A stretch of DNA of 64,000 bases. It comes from Adiantum capillus-veneris (taxonomy: Eukaryota > Streptophyta > Polypodiopsida > Polypodiales > Pteridaceae). Numbering within the stretch: position 1 is the first letter of the stretch; the number at the start of each line of letters is the position of its first letter. Of this stretch, positions 35,692 through 46,219 are shown piece by piece. The stretch spans positions 27,175,896 through 27,239,895 of the forward strand of contig CM043960.1 of NCBI GenBank assembly GCA_014529385.2, read 5' to 3'. The notes under the pieces are model-generated. The model searched no databases, had not been told where the DNA came from, and saw nothing but the letters and a program-made list of their open reading frames with translations. A program made the translations under genes and the position numbers.

Positions 35692-38310
35692 ATGCCTGAA
35701 TGGAGTGAGAACATTGTTAACTTTTTAGTTAATGGTTTTCCACCCAAGGAACTTCGTAAGGATATCGCTCGAAGGCTAGTAAAAGAATGTGAACCCTATT
35801 GTTTGATTGCCGGAACCCTGTATAGATTAGGCAAGGACGATATTCTTAGGCGTTGTGCCCGCGAGGATGAATATTTATATATCTTGCAAGAAGCACATAT
35901 GGGCATAGCAGGAGGACATTTTTCAGGGGACCTGACTGCTAGAAAGGTGCTGCAATCAGGCTATTGGTGGCCAACTTTATTTAAGGATGCATCACTTTTT
36001 ACAAAAGGGTGTGATGAGTGCCAACGTTACAAGACCACACAGCGCAAGGACAGAATGCCCTTACATCCTATTAAAGTAACTCAACCATTTGAAAAATGGG
36101 GCTTAGACTTTGTAGGTCCAATTAGTCCCGCAGCTCGCAACACTCAATCTCGATATATTCTAGTTGCTACAGACTATGTAACAAAGTGGGCTAAAGCTAA
36201 GGCTTCACAAAAAGCTGACGCGAGGACAACAGCTAAGTTTCTTTTTGAGAACATTATCACAAGATTTGGTTGCCCTTTTGAAATTGTTAGTGATAATGGT
36301 ACCCATTTTATAAATGAGGTAATAAGAGAGCTTACCACGACCTTTATGATATCCCACCATAAGTCTACACCTTATTACCCGCAAGCTAATGGACAAGCCG
36401 AGAGCACCAACAAGACTCTAATCTCTATTTTAACCAAGACGGTAGAAGCTCATCGCACTGATTGGGATTTGAAGTTGACATCTGCTCTATGGGCTTATCG
36501 TACTGCTTATAAAGTGGCTATTAATTGTACGCCATTCAAAATGGTATACGGCCAAGAAGCGGTTATGCCTTGGGAGTTTGTCATTCCTAGTCTTAGGGTA
36601 GCTTCGCAAGAAGGATGGAATGGTAACCCCTTAACCGAGCGTTTGTTTATCTTAGAAAAACTAGACGAAGAGAGACAGTTGGCTGTGCAAAATGCTCTTG
36701 TGGAAAAGGATAGGAGAAAGAAGTGGTTTGATTGCCATGTGAAGGACAAGGATATCAAAGTTGGTGATAAAGTCCTTATGTATGGAGTACGTAAAGAGAA
36801 GAAAAAGTTGAAATCTGCTGGTAAAGGACCATATAGAGTATGTGAAATTACCCCACAAGGTACCCTTCGTGTGGAAACTCTTGATGGAGTTGAAACCATT
36901 GGATTCCTCAATGGGAGTAAATTCAAAAGATATTATGATCCTTTAAGCCAAGAAGAACTACGGGCCATTCATCAAAAGAAGGCCGCCAAAGCACAAACCG
37001 AGTTAAACAAGATACAAGCTCAAGCTGAGGCTAAGGAGCGACAACAACGTATAAGACAAAAACGAGAGGCTAACCTTGGGGTCACAAATGCATTCCACGT
37101 GGAAATCGAAGAGGATGGGTTGGACTCTGACACACCTCTACGATACCCCATTGAGTTAAATAGTGCCTATGGAAAAGTGCTATATAACGCCTTATTGGAC
37201 ACGGGTGCTAAATACAATCTGCTATCCTATGGGGTGTGGTGTCAGTTAGGGAAGCCACCTCTATCTGAGAGTATTATCCAAGTCAAGGGTGTCAACAAGA
37301 AAAAAACTACGGTTTTTGGAATCTGGCACACTTCTATCAGTTATGACAATGGGGTGGTAGCTCAAGACTTTTTGGTCATGCCTACTGGAACTATGGAGGG
37401 TAATATAAACCTAGGCCGCACGTGGATGATAGCCACCAAATGCACTATTAATTGGGGGACTGGGGGTGTTACAACGCAAAAACCAACTCTTAGCCCTACC
37501 ACTCAAGCCATAGTCCCTGAGATATTGCCCAAGGAAATAAAACCCAAGACATTGCATGTCCAGGAGGTTGAACCATACGTCCCCATAGCCCAACTCTCTA
37601 GAGCTTCAACTAATGTAGTTGAAAGAAAGCTTGAGACACACAAGAACCATCCTAATATAACAGAGAAAACATACAAGTGGGTCCCTAAAACCTCTGTAGT
37701 GAGCATGGTTGATGCAAAAAAACGGAAACCTAATAAGAACCGTACCACTCACTCCAAGAAAAGTAAGAAAATGTTGCGATGGATCCCTAAACGACTATTG
37801 GAATCCCAAGGCTACTATCAAGGAAATGATCAAATCTGGGTGCCAAAACGTAGATTGTGCTCTTACCTATCACCTGACCCAAGTGAGCCCAATCCCGTAG
37901 TTCCAAAACGAATCAATGATCGTGGAAAGAACAAAATCACAGAATGCTACACACCTAGTCCAGAGCTAGTTTGGGTACCAAAGAAAGAACGATTTGTTCC
38001 ACCTAGCTCAGGAAGGGGGGAGTCCCATGAAGCTTCTAGCTCCTCATGTAATACATCCATAGAGGTAAAAGATTCTGCACAACCATCTATAGTAGTGGAC
38101 CTCCATGAAGCTACAAAAGAATCCACACCTCCCAGTGTTCAAGAATCACCTAATGAACCACTTCAAGTTCGATCCTGGGAGAGTACCTTACCACCGTTGC
38201 AACTTGACAAGGCACCTAGGGTAATAGAAAACTACTGGCAAAAATCCTCACCTATTACCAACTGGAACAATTGGTTTCAAAGGGTGACAAGCTCATTTCA
38301 AACGGTATGA
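35692..38310 (+). CDS. pol: Gypsy B1 integrase with a second protease-like domain
   Basis: This continues the polyprotein after the 1-nt shift; the first ATG is at 35692 and the frame is already open just upstream. The integrase zinc finger is at about residues 70-113 (H...H...CDEC). The core has DFVGPI at about 36108, SDNGTHF at about 36295 and GQAESTNKT at about 36395, giving the D,D,E triad. A charged linker follows. At residue 503 (37198) the motif ALLDTGAKYNLLS opens a retropepsin-like domain, and NINLGRTWM about 72 residues later matches the ILGRPW element of such proteases. The tail has four W-[VI]-P-K motifs (37678, 37780, 37837, 37972) and a Trp-rich end. The stop is TGA at 38308-38310. 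Confidence 0.92.
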   Translation: MPEWSENIVNFLVNGFPPKELRKDIARRLVKECEPYCLIAGTLYRLGKDDILRRCAREDEYLYILQEAHMGIAGGHFSGDLTARKVLQSGYWWPTLFKDASLFTKGCDECQRYKTTQRKDRMPLHPIKVTQPFEKWGLDFVGPISPAARNTQSRYILVATDYVTKWAKAKASQKADARTTAKFLFENIITRFGCPFEIVSDNGTHFINEVIRELTTTFMISHHKSTPYYPQANGQAESTNKTLISILTKTVEAHRTDWDLKLTSALWAYRTAYKVAINCTPFKMVYGQEAVMPWEFVIPSLRVASQEGWNGNPLTERLFILEKLDEERQLAVQNALVEKDRRKKWFDCHVKDKDIKVGDKVLMYGVRKEKKKLKSAGKGPYRVCEITPQGTLRVETLDGVETIGFLNGSKFKRYYDPLSQEELRAIHQKKAAKAQTELNKIQAQAEAKERQQRIRQKREANLGVTNAFHVEIEEDGLDSDTPLRYPIELNSAYGKVLYNALLDTGAKYNLLSYGVWCQLGKPPLSESIIQVKGVNKKKTTVFGIWHTSISYDNGVVAQDFLVMPTGTMEGNINLGRTWMIATKCTINWGTGGVTTQKPTLSPTTQAIVPEILPKEIKPKTLHVQEVEPYVPIAQLSRASTNVVERKLETHKNHPNITEKTYKWVPKTSVVSMVDAKKRKPNKNRTTHSKKSKKMLRWIPKRLLESQGYYQGNDQIWVPKRRLCSYLSPDPSEPNPVVPKRINDRGKNKITECYTPSPELVWVPKKERFVPPSSGRGESHEASSSSCNTSIEVKDSAQPSIVVDLHEATKESTPPSVQESPNEPLQVRSWESTLPPLQLDKAPRVIENYWQKSSPITNWNNWFQRVTSSFQTV

Positions 38311-39942
38311 TCTACCCAAGGAAGGGGGGAGTGTTTGCTGACAATCATCATTCATTTGTTTCCCTCTCAACCTTTTTCCCTGACCTCTCAATCACCAATC
38401 TTAGGGAATGTACATATAAAGCTTTATACTCACAAAAAAAAACAAAAAAAAAAAGAGCAAGAGCAATTAGCAAACGAGTATGCACATTAAAGTCAAACAT
38501 TGACTCAGACCTACACATGTCACATCTGGTACAGTGAAACAGAAACCTATGCCATAAAACACCTTTGATCCTCATCACTTGAGTGATGGAGGGTAGGTAA
38601 GATTAGTACGATAGGAGTGTTTCTGTTTTAGAGTTGAGTGATTAGCAAAGATCTCTTTTCCCACTGATGTGCCTCCTGGAGGTATTCCTTTTGTTTCCTA
38701 GTGTGTACAGGAACGTGTTGCTATTGATAGGATTGGACCTTCATGGAACCTTTCTCTCGTTCACACTTCAAATCAAGCGCGACCATCAACACAAACAGGT
38801 GTTTCTTATCCATTAGCATTGCCCTTATCTTTTTTGCATCCATGTTTGTCTGCTTTGATTGTGATTGGTAGCATAATATTCAGCGCATTGGTTAGTATCA
38901 AACATTTAATTCAATGTAGTGTTTTGTCATAATCACTTGTTTAGGTGTAAAAATCAAGCAGTCCGACTAAGCTAGTTTGACCAAGCTAGGTATTAGAAAT
39001 CTTCTCTTAATACCATGGGGAATGCCTTCCTAATAAACAATGGTTACTTAGGTTCTTAATCCGATTTAGGCAGCATTGTATGAAATGTACTAGGGCTTTC
39101 TAGTGGGCTTAACCCTATTGACCTTTAGCTTAAGTATTATAAAGGGAGTTTACTAATGTGATGAGCCTGGGGAGGGTAACAGTGTTATATGACCCCCCAA
39201 AGTTACAAAATTAAAATGTTGAAAATGAACAAACAAAAAATCAAAGTGCCACAATGTAAAATTTTAAGCTGGAAGAGAAATCTCAGCTTGATTTGGTACT
39301 TCACTCACATGTATTGCCTATGGTACTAGAGCCCTAGAGGTTCCCAGCGTGGGCGCTTTTCCTTGAAAAGCAAAAAACCCAAGGCATACAAAATAAGCAC
39401 ACACATCAAAATTGAATCAGTGTGAAAAGACCTTGGGGAGTCAAAGAAAAAGTAATCAGTCAGGCGATGATTTCATGAGAAATTCCTTTTATGGTAGCTT
39501 AACTACAAAGTCTTCTAGGTATAGCCTCTAGTCAGCCCTCGAACATGAATACTTGGCTCTCGCGATTAAACAACTTAATTGACCATAGAAAATTAAGAAG
39601 CTTACCCATGGTATTAATATTCGATCTCTAGTGCCTTTCGACCGTCAAATTAGCGACCCCAGACTTGTTTAATTTTTTGCCTTTACATCTGTTTATGCAT
39701 TTGATTACATTGCAATTTAATGTTCATTGCTACCAAATTGTTTGAAATTCTTTGACCAATCAATTTTTCTATCTAAAACTGCATATGCTTTTTAAGAGAA
39801 TGCAATTACTGTGCCAATGTTGTTTGATTTTGCAGTGACTGAAGAAGGCTAAGGACATTCATCTCAAATGCTCTTCCACCTCGACGATCCAGCTTCAACT
39901 CAATAGCTTCCGAGGACGGAATCTACATCAGGAAGGGGGGCA
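38311..39942 (+). other. 3' untranslated region of gypsy B1 with two purine tracts
   Basis: 1.6 kb without a credible gene. A purine tract AAGGAAGGGGGGA lies at 38319-38330, about ten bases after the pol stop. A second, GGAAGGGGGG at 39931-39940, abuts the 3' LTR and should be the plus-strand primer. Between them are A-rich runs (38430-38455) and ordinary AT-rich sequence. Confidence 0.75.
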
Positions 39943-40235
39943 TGTTAACCCTCACGGCACACGGACACCCATCACCTACGATGGACGCGTATTATGTATT
40001 CGATAGAGTCAGGTACCGGGCTTGTCGGACCAATAGGGAAAGGTAGAGTGATCGCCGATGAGAGGCGCACTTTAACTTGGACATTCAAGGGATTAGTTGG
40101 TTAAGCATGGGCGCCCAAGTGTGAATGGGGTGAGCTCCTATAAAAGCCAACTAAACCTAATTTTTACTCATTCTCTCATTTGTGCAATTGAAGAGTGCTC
40201 TTGCTCCATCTCCATCTTCTTCTTCTTCACCTCCT

Positions 40236-40279
<44 letters not shown>

Positions 40280-40522
40280 TGTGTGCGATCGAGCATTACG
40301 AAGGCACGACGGCGGCGAAGCGGTTGAGCGTGGCACGACTGCAGCTTCTTCTTCATCGCGGCGAGGAATCCACCACGAAGGCGAGCGTAGAGCGGTGAGT
40401 GACACACCCTTTGTTTTCTTGAGCTTGCTAGTTTAGGCTTGTTGTGTGCTTGGAGCCGTCTGTGGCTCGCACACGGTGTATTGGCAAGTCCCTTGCTTCG
40501 ACAGTGCGGCAAGAAGCGCACA
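39943..40522 (+). repeat. 3' LTR of gypsy B1
   Basis: It matches the 5' LTR apart from one substitution near 40331 and microsatellite length. The TATA box is at about 40139-40146. It is followed by CATTA. Confidence 0.95.
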
Positions 40523-40751
40523 CATTACCATTTCATTTGTGGTGCATCAATAGGTTAAAGATTACCGGGATATCAAACGCGTTCAACTTTAATACATTTA
40601 TATGTTAAAATAATTCAGCACATCATGCTTTAATCCTGGCCAAAAGAAACTCTTCCTTATAGTAGTGTAGGTCCTAATGTATCCCAAATGTCCTGCAATA
40701 GATATATCGTGAGCTTCTTGTAGTATTTGAAGTTTGATCCCACCATGATTT
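40523..40751 (-). pseudogene. pol: Gypsy D integrase zinc-finger region
   Basis: The minus strand reads ILQEAHDISIAGHLGY, then RKSFFWPGLKHDVLNYF, the HHCC region of a gypsy integrase, with stops. It is collinear with the core fragment at 27419 once B1 is removed, and it is cut at 40751 by copia C. Confidence 0.85.
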
Positions 40752-41491
40752 TGTTAAGTATGGAGCCTGATTTACCCTTGTAATTTTCTGTGGTAAAAGT
40801 GCACATTTGTAAGGCCCCCATTATGAGGAGAAGCCATTGTGCGTGAAGGAAAATCACTCACCGGAAACCAAAATTTTCAAGGACAAGAAACAAGGGCAAC
40901 TTTCGCCGGAATATTCTTTTTCGCCGGGATATTATGGCCGGACGGCGGCCGAAAAGTGGTCGGAAAATAACCGGTCGGTTGGCCGGTGGCCGGTAGTCAA
41001 TGGCCGATGGCCGGTGGTCGAAAGTCAATGGCCGGTGGCCGAATTCAAAAGCGGACTTGTCTTCTCAAGGGCGGCCACACATGGGCGGATTGGAGGGTCC
41101 GATTTGGACTTATTCGCACAAGGGCGGCTACACATGGTTGTCTCTCATAAGAGAGGGCAGCCCTTTTGGCCTATAAAAGGAGGCCATTTCTACACACATT
41201 TCATAGTGTGAAGTTGATGCAACAAGGTGAGTGTGAGGTGGTGAGAGTGAAGCAAGGCGGGAGCTCCATTAAGGGTATAATCCCTTTGTAAACTGCTTCT
41301 TGTTTTGAAGTACTAAAGCCATTGAGTGGCTGCTTTCCCGTGGACGTAGCCCACATTGGGTGAACCACGTATATCGTGTGTACTCTCTCTCTCTCTCTCT
41401 CTCTACTCTATAATCTCATGTATATAAATATGTCTCTCTCCATTAAGTAATCTACTCAATTATCTATTTAGCTACGTCTTATTTCCTAACA
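40752..41491 (+). repeat. 5' LTR of copia C
   Basis: TGTTAAGTATGGAGCC...TTTCCTAACA. The TATA box TATAAAAG is at 41172-41179. A GC-rich minisatellite of GGCCGGTGG units is at about 40979-41045 in U3, and a (CT)n run is at about 41384-41405 after the presumed start site. Confidence 0.95.
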
Positions 41492-41493
41492 AC

Positions 41494-41505
41494 TGGTATC
41501 AGAGC
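41494..41505 (+). promoter_or_regulatory. Primer-binding site of copia C
   Basis: TGGTATCAGAGC, an exact complement of the 3' end of plant initiator-Met tRNA, two bases after the LTR. Confidence 0.95.
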
Positions 41506-41564
41506 AAGGTTTGCTCGTAGCTAAATTATCTCAAGGAAAGGATTCCTTCAATTGAGTGGGAGTT

Positions 41565-44500
41565 ATGGCGGAGGAAGGGAAGCTCAAGATTGAGAAGTTC
41601 AACGGAAAAAACTACCAACATTGGAAGATGCAGATTGAAAACTATCTCTACCAGAAGGACCTCTATTTGCCACTAGGCGGTCTTGCGAAGAAGCCCGCAA
41701 CAATGGCAGATGAAGCATGGATTGTCCTTGATTGAAAGGCACTGGGAACAATCCGGTTAAGCTTGGCATCAACGATGGCCTTCAATGTTTCGGAGATGAA
41801 GACCACGGAGGACTTGATGAAGTCACTTGACGACTTCTATGAGAAACCATCGGCATCCAATAAGGTATTTCTTATGAAGCGCTTGTTCAATCTAAAGATG
41901 GCAGAGAATGGTTCAGTTGCAGAACACCTAAATGACTTTAACACAAACATAAGTCAACTTCGATCAGTGAAAATCAATTTTGATGACGAAGTGTGAGCTC
42001 TCCTTATACTATCATCTCTATCGGATAGTTGGGACAGCCTTGTGATTGCTGTAAGTAATTCTATCTCTGGCACAAATACTCTTAAGTTTGATGATGTTGT
42101 GGGTGTTCTCCTAAGCGAGGAAATGCGAAGGAGAAGCACATGAGAATCATCAAGTGCTACACTATCAGTGGAAACAAGAGGAAGGCTTAAGGAGAGGTTC
42201 AAAAACCAAAAGGGTCGTGATCGCTCAAGGCGGATCAAGTCACGCACAAAGTCAGTTCTTGAATGTTGGGACTGCTGCAAGAAGGGCCACGTAAAGAAGG
42301 ATTGCTGGTCCAAGAAGAAGAAGGAGACAGAGTCTCAAGACAACAAGCCAACATCAGAGGCCAATGTGGCAGGTAAAGTAGAGCAAGATGCTCTAATTCT
42401 CTCATTAGACAATGTGTCTAAGTCCTGGATAGTAGATTCCGTGGCTTCATTCCATGCGACACCACACAAGCAACATTTCCAAAACTACACCAAAGGTAAT
42501 TTTGGGTATGTATACTTGGGAGATGATGAAGCTTGTGAGATTGTCGGCAAAGGTACAGTTTCTGTCAAAACTGCTAACGGAAATGAATGGAAGCTTAAAG
42601 ATGTTAGGCATGTTCCTTCTCTTCGCAAAAATTTGATCTCTACAGGACAATTGGACGATGAAGGTCACAACATTGCATTCGGAAACAAACGGTGGAAGAT
42701 CTCAAAGGGATCTTTGGTGGTTTCCAAGGGTGAAAAAGTCGGTACACTTTACTTGTGTACTGTTAGCACGCAACCTTCAGCTTGTGCAACAACTACAGAA
42801 GTTGACAGTGCGGTGTGGCACTACCGACTTGGGCATATGAGTGCCAAAGGAATGCAAATCCTTCAAACAAAGAAGCTTCTACCAGGTTTGAAAGAAGTGG
42901 ACTTAGAGTTCTGTGAAGATTGTGTTTATGGTAAACAAAAGAGGGTAAAATTTCAAAAATTAGGAAATGAAAGAAAAAATAAAAAACTTGAGTTGGTTCA
43001 TTCTGATGTTTGGGGTCTCGCAAGTACACCATCACTTGGTGGCTCATTGTACTATGTAACATTCATAGACGATGCGACTAGAAAAACATGGGTTTATGTC
43101 ATGAAGAATAAATCCGATGTATTTTCCATATTTCAAAGGTGGAAAGCCTTTGTGGAGAATGAAACAGGTACCAAGGTTAAATGCCTCAGATCCGACAATG
43201 GAGGCGAATATTGCAGCCAAGCTTTTGAAAGATTTTGTGCTAGCAATGGCATTCAGAGGCAAAGGACAACCCCAAGGACACCTCAACAAAATGGGATTTT
43301 GGAAAGGATGAACAGGACAATCATGGAACGAGCACGAAGCATGCGGCTACATGCAGGCTTACCACTTGAGCTTTGGGCGGAAGCTGTAAGTACGTCTGTG
43401 TACTTAATCAATCGGTCACCCTCAACGGCATTGGATGGGGGAGTTCCAGAAGAGGCATGGACAGGTAAACCGGTGAATTATGCATTTCTCAAAGTGTTTG
43501 GGTGTGAGGCTTTCATGCACATAGATAGAAGCCTAAGATCAAAGTTAGATGCAAAGTCCAAAAAGTGTTTCTTCATTGGCTATGGAGAAGGAGACTTTGG
43601 GTATCGCCTATGGAATCCTGAAGATGGTAAAATCTTAAGGAGTAGGGATGTAATTTTTAACGAACAAAATATGTACAAAGATTACTTGGAAAGAAAACAA
43701 ACAAAAGAAACAGGTGATGAGTACATGGAGCTTGAGGACGGTGAAGACTCAAGGACTGCAAACGGTGACAATGTGCAACAACGTCAACCAAATGAGGAGC
43801 CTCAACCTATTCCCCGAAGATCTACAAGAGCAAGTAGACCTCCAAAAAGGTTTGTTCCTTCCTTCAACCATCTCTTGATCTCAGATTCTGGAGAGCTGGA
43901 ATCATATGAAGAAGCTATGTAACATGAATCCAAAGAAGAATGGACGAAGAGCATGCAAGTGGAGATGGACTCACTACATCGCAACCAAACATGGGAGTTG
44001 GTTGAGTTGCCTAAAGGTAAGCGGGCACTTCAAAACAAATGGGTGTACAAGCTAAAGGAAGAAGAAGGTGGGAAGAAAAGGTACAAGTCTAGGCTTGTGG
44101 TAAAAGGTTTTTCTCAAAAGAAAGGTATTGACTTCAATGAAATATTTTCTCCTGTTGTAAAAATGAACTCAATTAGTCTTGTCTTAAGCCTTGTGGCTGC
44201 TCATGATCTAAATCTCGAGCAAATGGATGTAAATACGGCATTCCCTCACGGTGACTTAGAGGAGGAAATCTACATGCTTCAACCAAAGGGGTATGAAGTA
44301 AAAGGTAAGGAGAAAATGGTTTGCAGATTAAAGAAGAGCTTGTATGGTTTAAAGCAAGCATCAAGACAATGGTACTTGAAGTTTGATCGATGGATGTTGG
44401 ATCATGGATTCACAAGATGCAACTCGGATCACTGCGTCTACACGGAGACTTTGGGAGATGGGAAATTCATCATCCTAATGTTGTATGTTGATGACATGTT

Positions 44501-45446
44501 GATTGAAAGTGCTAACATGCAGGACATCAAAGACCTAAAAGAGGAGCTGTCCAAATCTTTTTCAATAAAAGATTTAGGTGCTGCAAAGAGGATACTTGGT
44601 ATGAAAATATCAAGGGACAGGACGAAGAAGACAATAAAGCTATCTCAAGAAGATTACATCAAGAAGGTACTAGAAAGGTTTGCAATGCAAAATGCAAAAC
44701 TAGTTTTTACACCTTTGGCTGGTCATTTTAAACTAACGAAGGATATGTGTCCAAAGACACAAGAGTAGATAGCCTATATGTCTAAAGTTCCATATGCTGC
44801 AGCGGTAGGTTCTTTAATGTATGCTATGGTCTGGACAAGGCCAGACATTGCACATGCAGTGGGAGTTGTGAGTAGGTTCATGGACAACCCAGGTAAAGAG
44901 CATTGGCAAGCTCTGAAGTGGATACTTAGGTATCTAAAAGGGACAACAACAAATGCTTTGTATTTTGGAGGAACTGATATTTTTCTAGAAGGGTATGCTG
45001 ATGCAGATATGGCAGGTGACAAAGATACTCGAAGGAGCACTACTGGCTATGTGCTCATGGTTGGAGGCACAACAGTAAGCTGGGCTTCAAAGCTGCAGAA
45101 AGTGGTTTCATTTTCTACCACGGAAGCAGAGTATGTAGCAATGACGGAGGCAAGAAAAGAAATTCTGTGGATTCACAGATTCTTAGAAGAGCTTGGATTC
45201 AAACAAGACAATTGTGTCTTGTACAGTGATAGCCAAAGCGCTATCCATCTTGTGAAGAACTCAGCCTTTCATTCAAGGACAAAGCACATTGAGGTGAGAT
45301 ATCACTTCATACGCACTCTTTTGGAAGAGGGACAACTAAAGCTAGGAAAGGTGCATACAAGTGAAAATCCTGTAGACATGTTTACAAAGGTGGTCAACAA
45401 GGAGAAGTTGAGCTTTTGCTCATCTTCAATCGGCATTCAAGGATAA
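41565..45446 (+). pseudogene. gag-pol: Copia C gag-PR-IN-RT-RH polyprotein with five in-frame stops
   Basis: From the ATG at 41565 to the TAA at 45444-45446 the reading frame never shifts (1,294 codons including the stop). It is interrupted at 41733 (TGA), 41994 (TGA), 42141 (TGA), 43920 (TAA) and 44766 (TAG). Gag starts MAEEGKLKIEKFNGKNYQHW. The zinc knuckle CWDCCKKGHVKKDC is at about 42265-42305 and the protease is at about 42435, where the usual DSGA is DSVA. The integrase has HSDVWG (about 42998), SDNGGEY (about 43193) and QQNGILERMNRT (about 43287). RT has YVDDMLI at about 44486, and RNase H has TTEAEYVAM at about 45117. Copia A has CGA at the first two stops and CAA at the fourth. Confidence 0.95.
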
Positions 45447-45506
45447 GAAGCCAGAATGGAAAGCAGTCACATGTTTGGTTTGGAGATCAGTCTCCAAGTG
45501 GGAGAT

Positions 45507-46214
45507 TGTTAAGTATGGAGCCTGATTTACCCTTGTAATTTTCAGTGGTAAAAGCGCACATTTGTAAGGCCCCCATTATGAGGAGAAGCCATTGTGCGTG
45601 AAGGAAAATCACTCACCGAAAACCAAAATTTTCACGGACAAGAAACACGGGCGCCGGAATATTCTTTTTCGCCGGAATATTATGGCCGGACGGCGGCCGG
45701 AAAGTGGTCGAAAAATAACTGGTCGGTTGGCCGGTGGCCGGTAGTCAATGGCCGATGGCCGGTGGCCGAATTCAAAAGCGGATTTGTCTTCTCAAGGGCG
45801 GCCACACATGGGCGGATTGGAGGGTCCGATTTGGACTTATTCGCACAAGGGCGGCTACACATGGCTGTCTCTCATAAGAGAGGGCAGCCCTTTTGGCCTA
45901 TAAAAGGAGGCCATTTCTACACACATTTCATAGTGTGAAGTTGATGCAACAAGGTGAGTGTGAGGTGGTGAGAGTGAAGCAAGGCGGGAGCTCCATTAAG
46001 GGTATAATCCCTTTGTAAACTGCTTCTTGTTTTGAAGTACTAAAGCCATTGAGTGGCTGCTTTCCCATGGACGTAGCCCACATTAAGTGAACCACGTATA
46101 TTGTGTGTACTCTCTCTCTCTCTCTCTACTCTATAATCTCGTGTATATAAATATGTCTCTCTCCATTAAGTAATCTACTCAATTATCTATTTAGCTACGT
46201 CTTATTTCCTAACA
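45507..46214 (+). repeat. 3' LTR of copia C
   Basis: Preceded by the polypurine tract GTGGGAGA (45498-45505). It aligns to the 5' LTR apart from two deletions and scattered substitutions, and it is followed by GATTT. Confidence 0.95.
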
Positions 46215-46219
46215 GATTT

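Larger units (their letters stand above)
27420..40522 (+). mobile_element. Gypsy B1 (Ty3/gypsy, near-intact, very young)
   Basis: A 13.1-kb element with LTRs 27420-28001 (582 bp) and 39943-40522 (580 bp) and a perfect target duplication CATTA (27415-27419, 40523-40527). The LTRs differ by one substitution (GCGCGG versus GCGTGG) and the length of a TG/AG microsatellite. It has an Athila/Tat-like PBS, one long gag-pol frame with a single 1-nt frameshift, and a purine tract before the 3' LTR. It has no chromodomain and only one RNase H. I place it outside the chromoviruses, near the Athila/Tat group, without assigning a lineage. Confidence 0.95.
40752..46214 (+). mobile_element. Copia element C (Ty1/copia, complete)
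   Basis: 5.46 kb with LTRs 40752-41491 (740 bp) and 45507-46214 (708 bp) and a perfect target duplication GATTT (40747-40751, 46215-46219). The PBS matches initiator-Met tRNA and a polypurine tract precedes the 3' LTR. It is the same family as copia A. The LTR length difference comes from a deletion of about 23 bp in GGCCGGTGG repeats and a deletion of about 10 bp upstream of them. Point differences between the LTRs are about 2 percent by eye. Confidence 0.95.
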
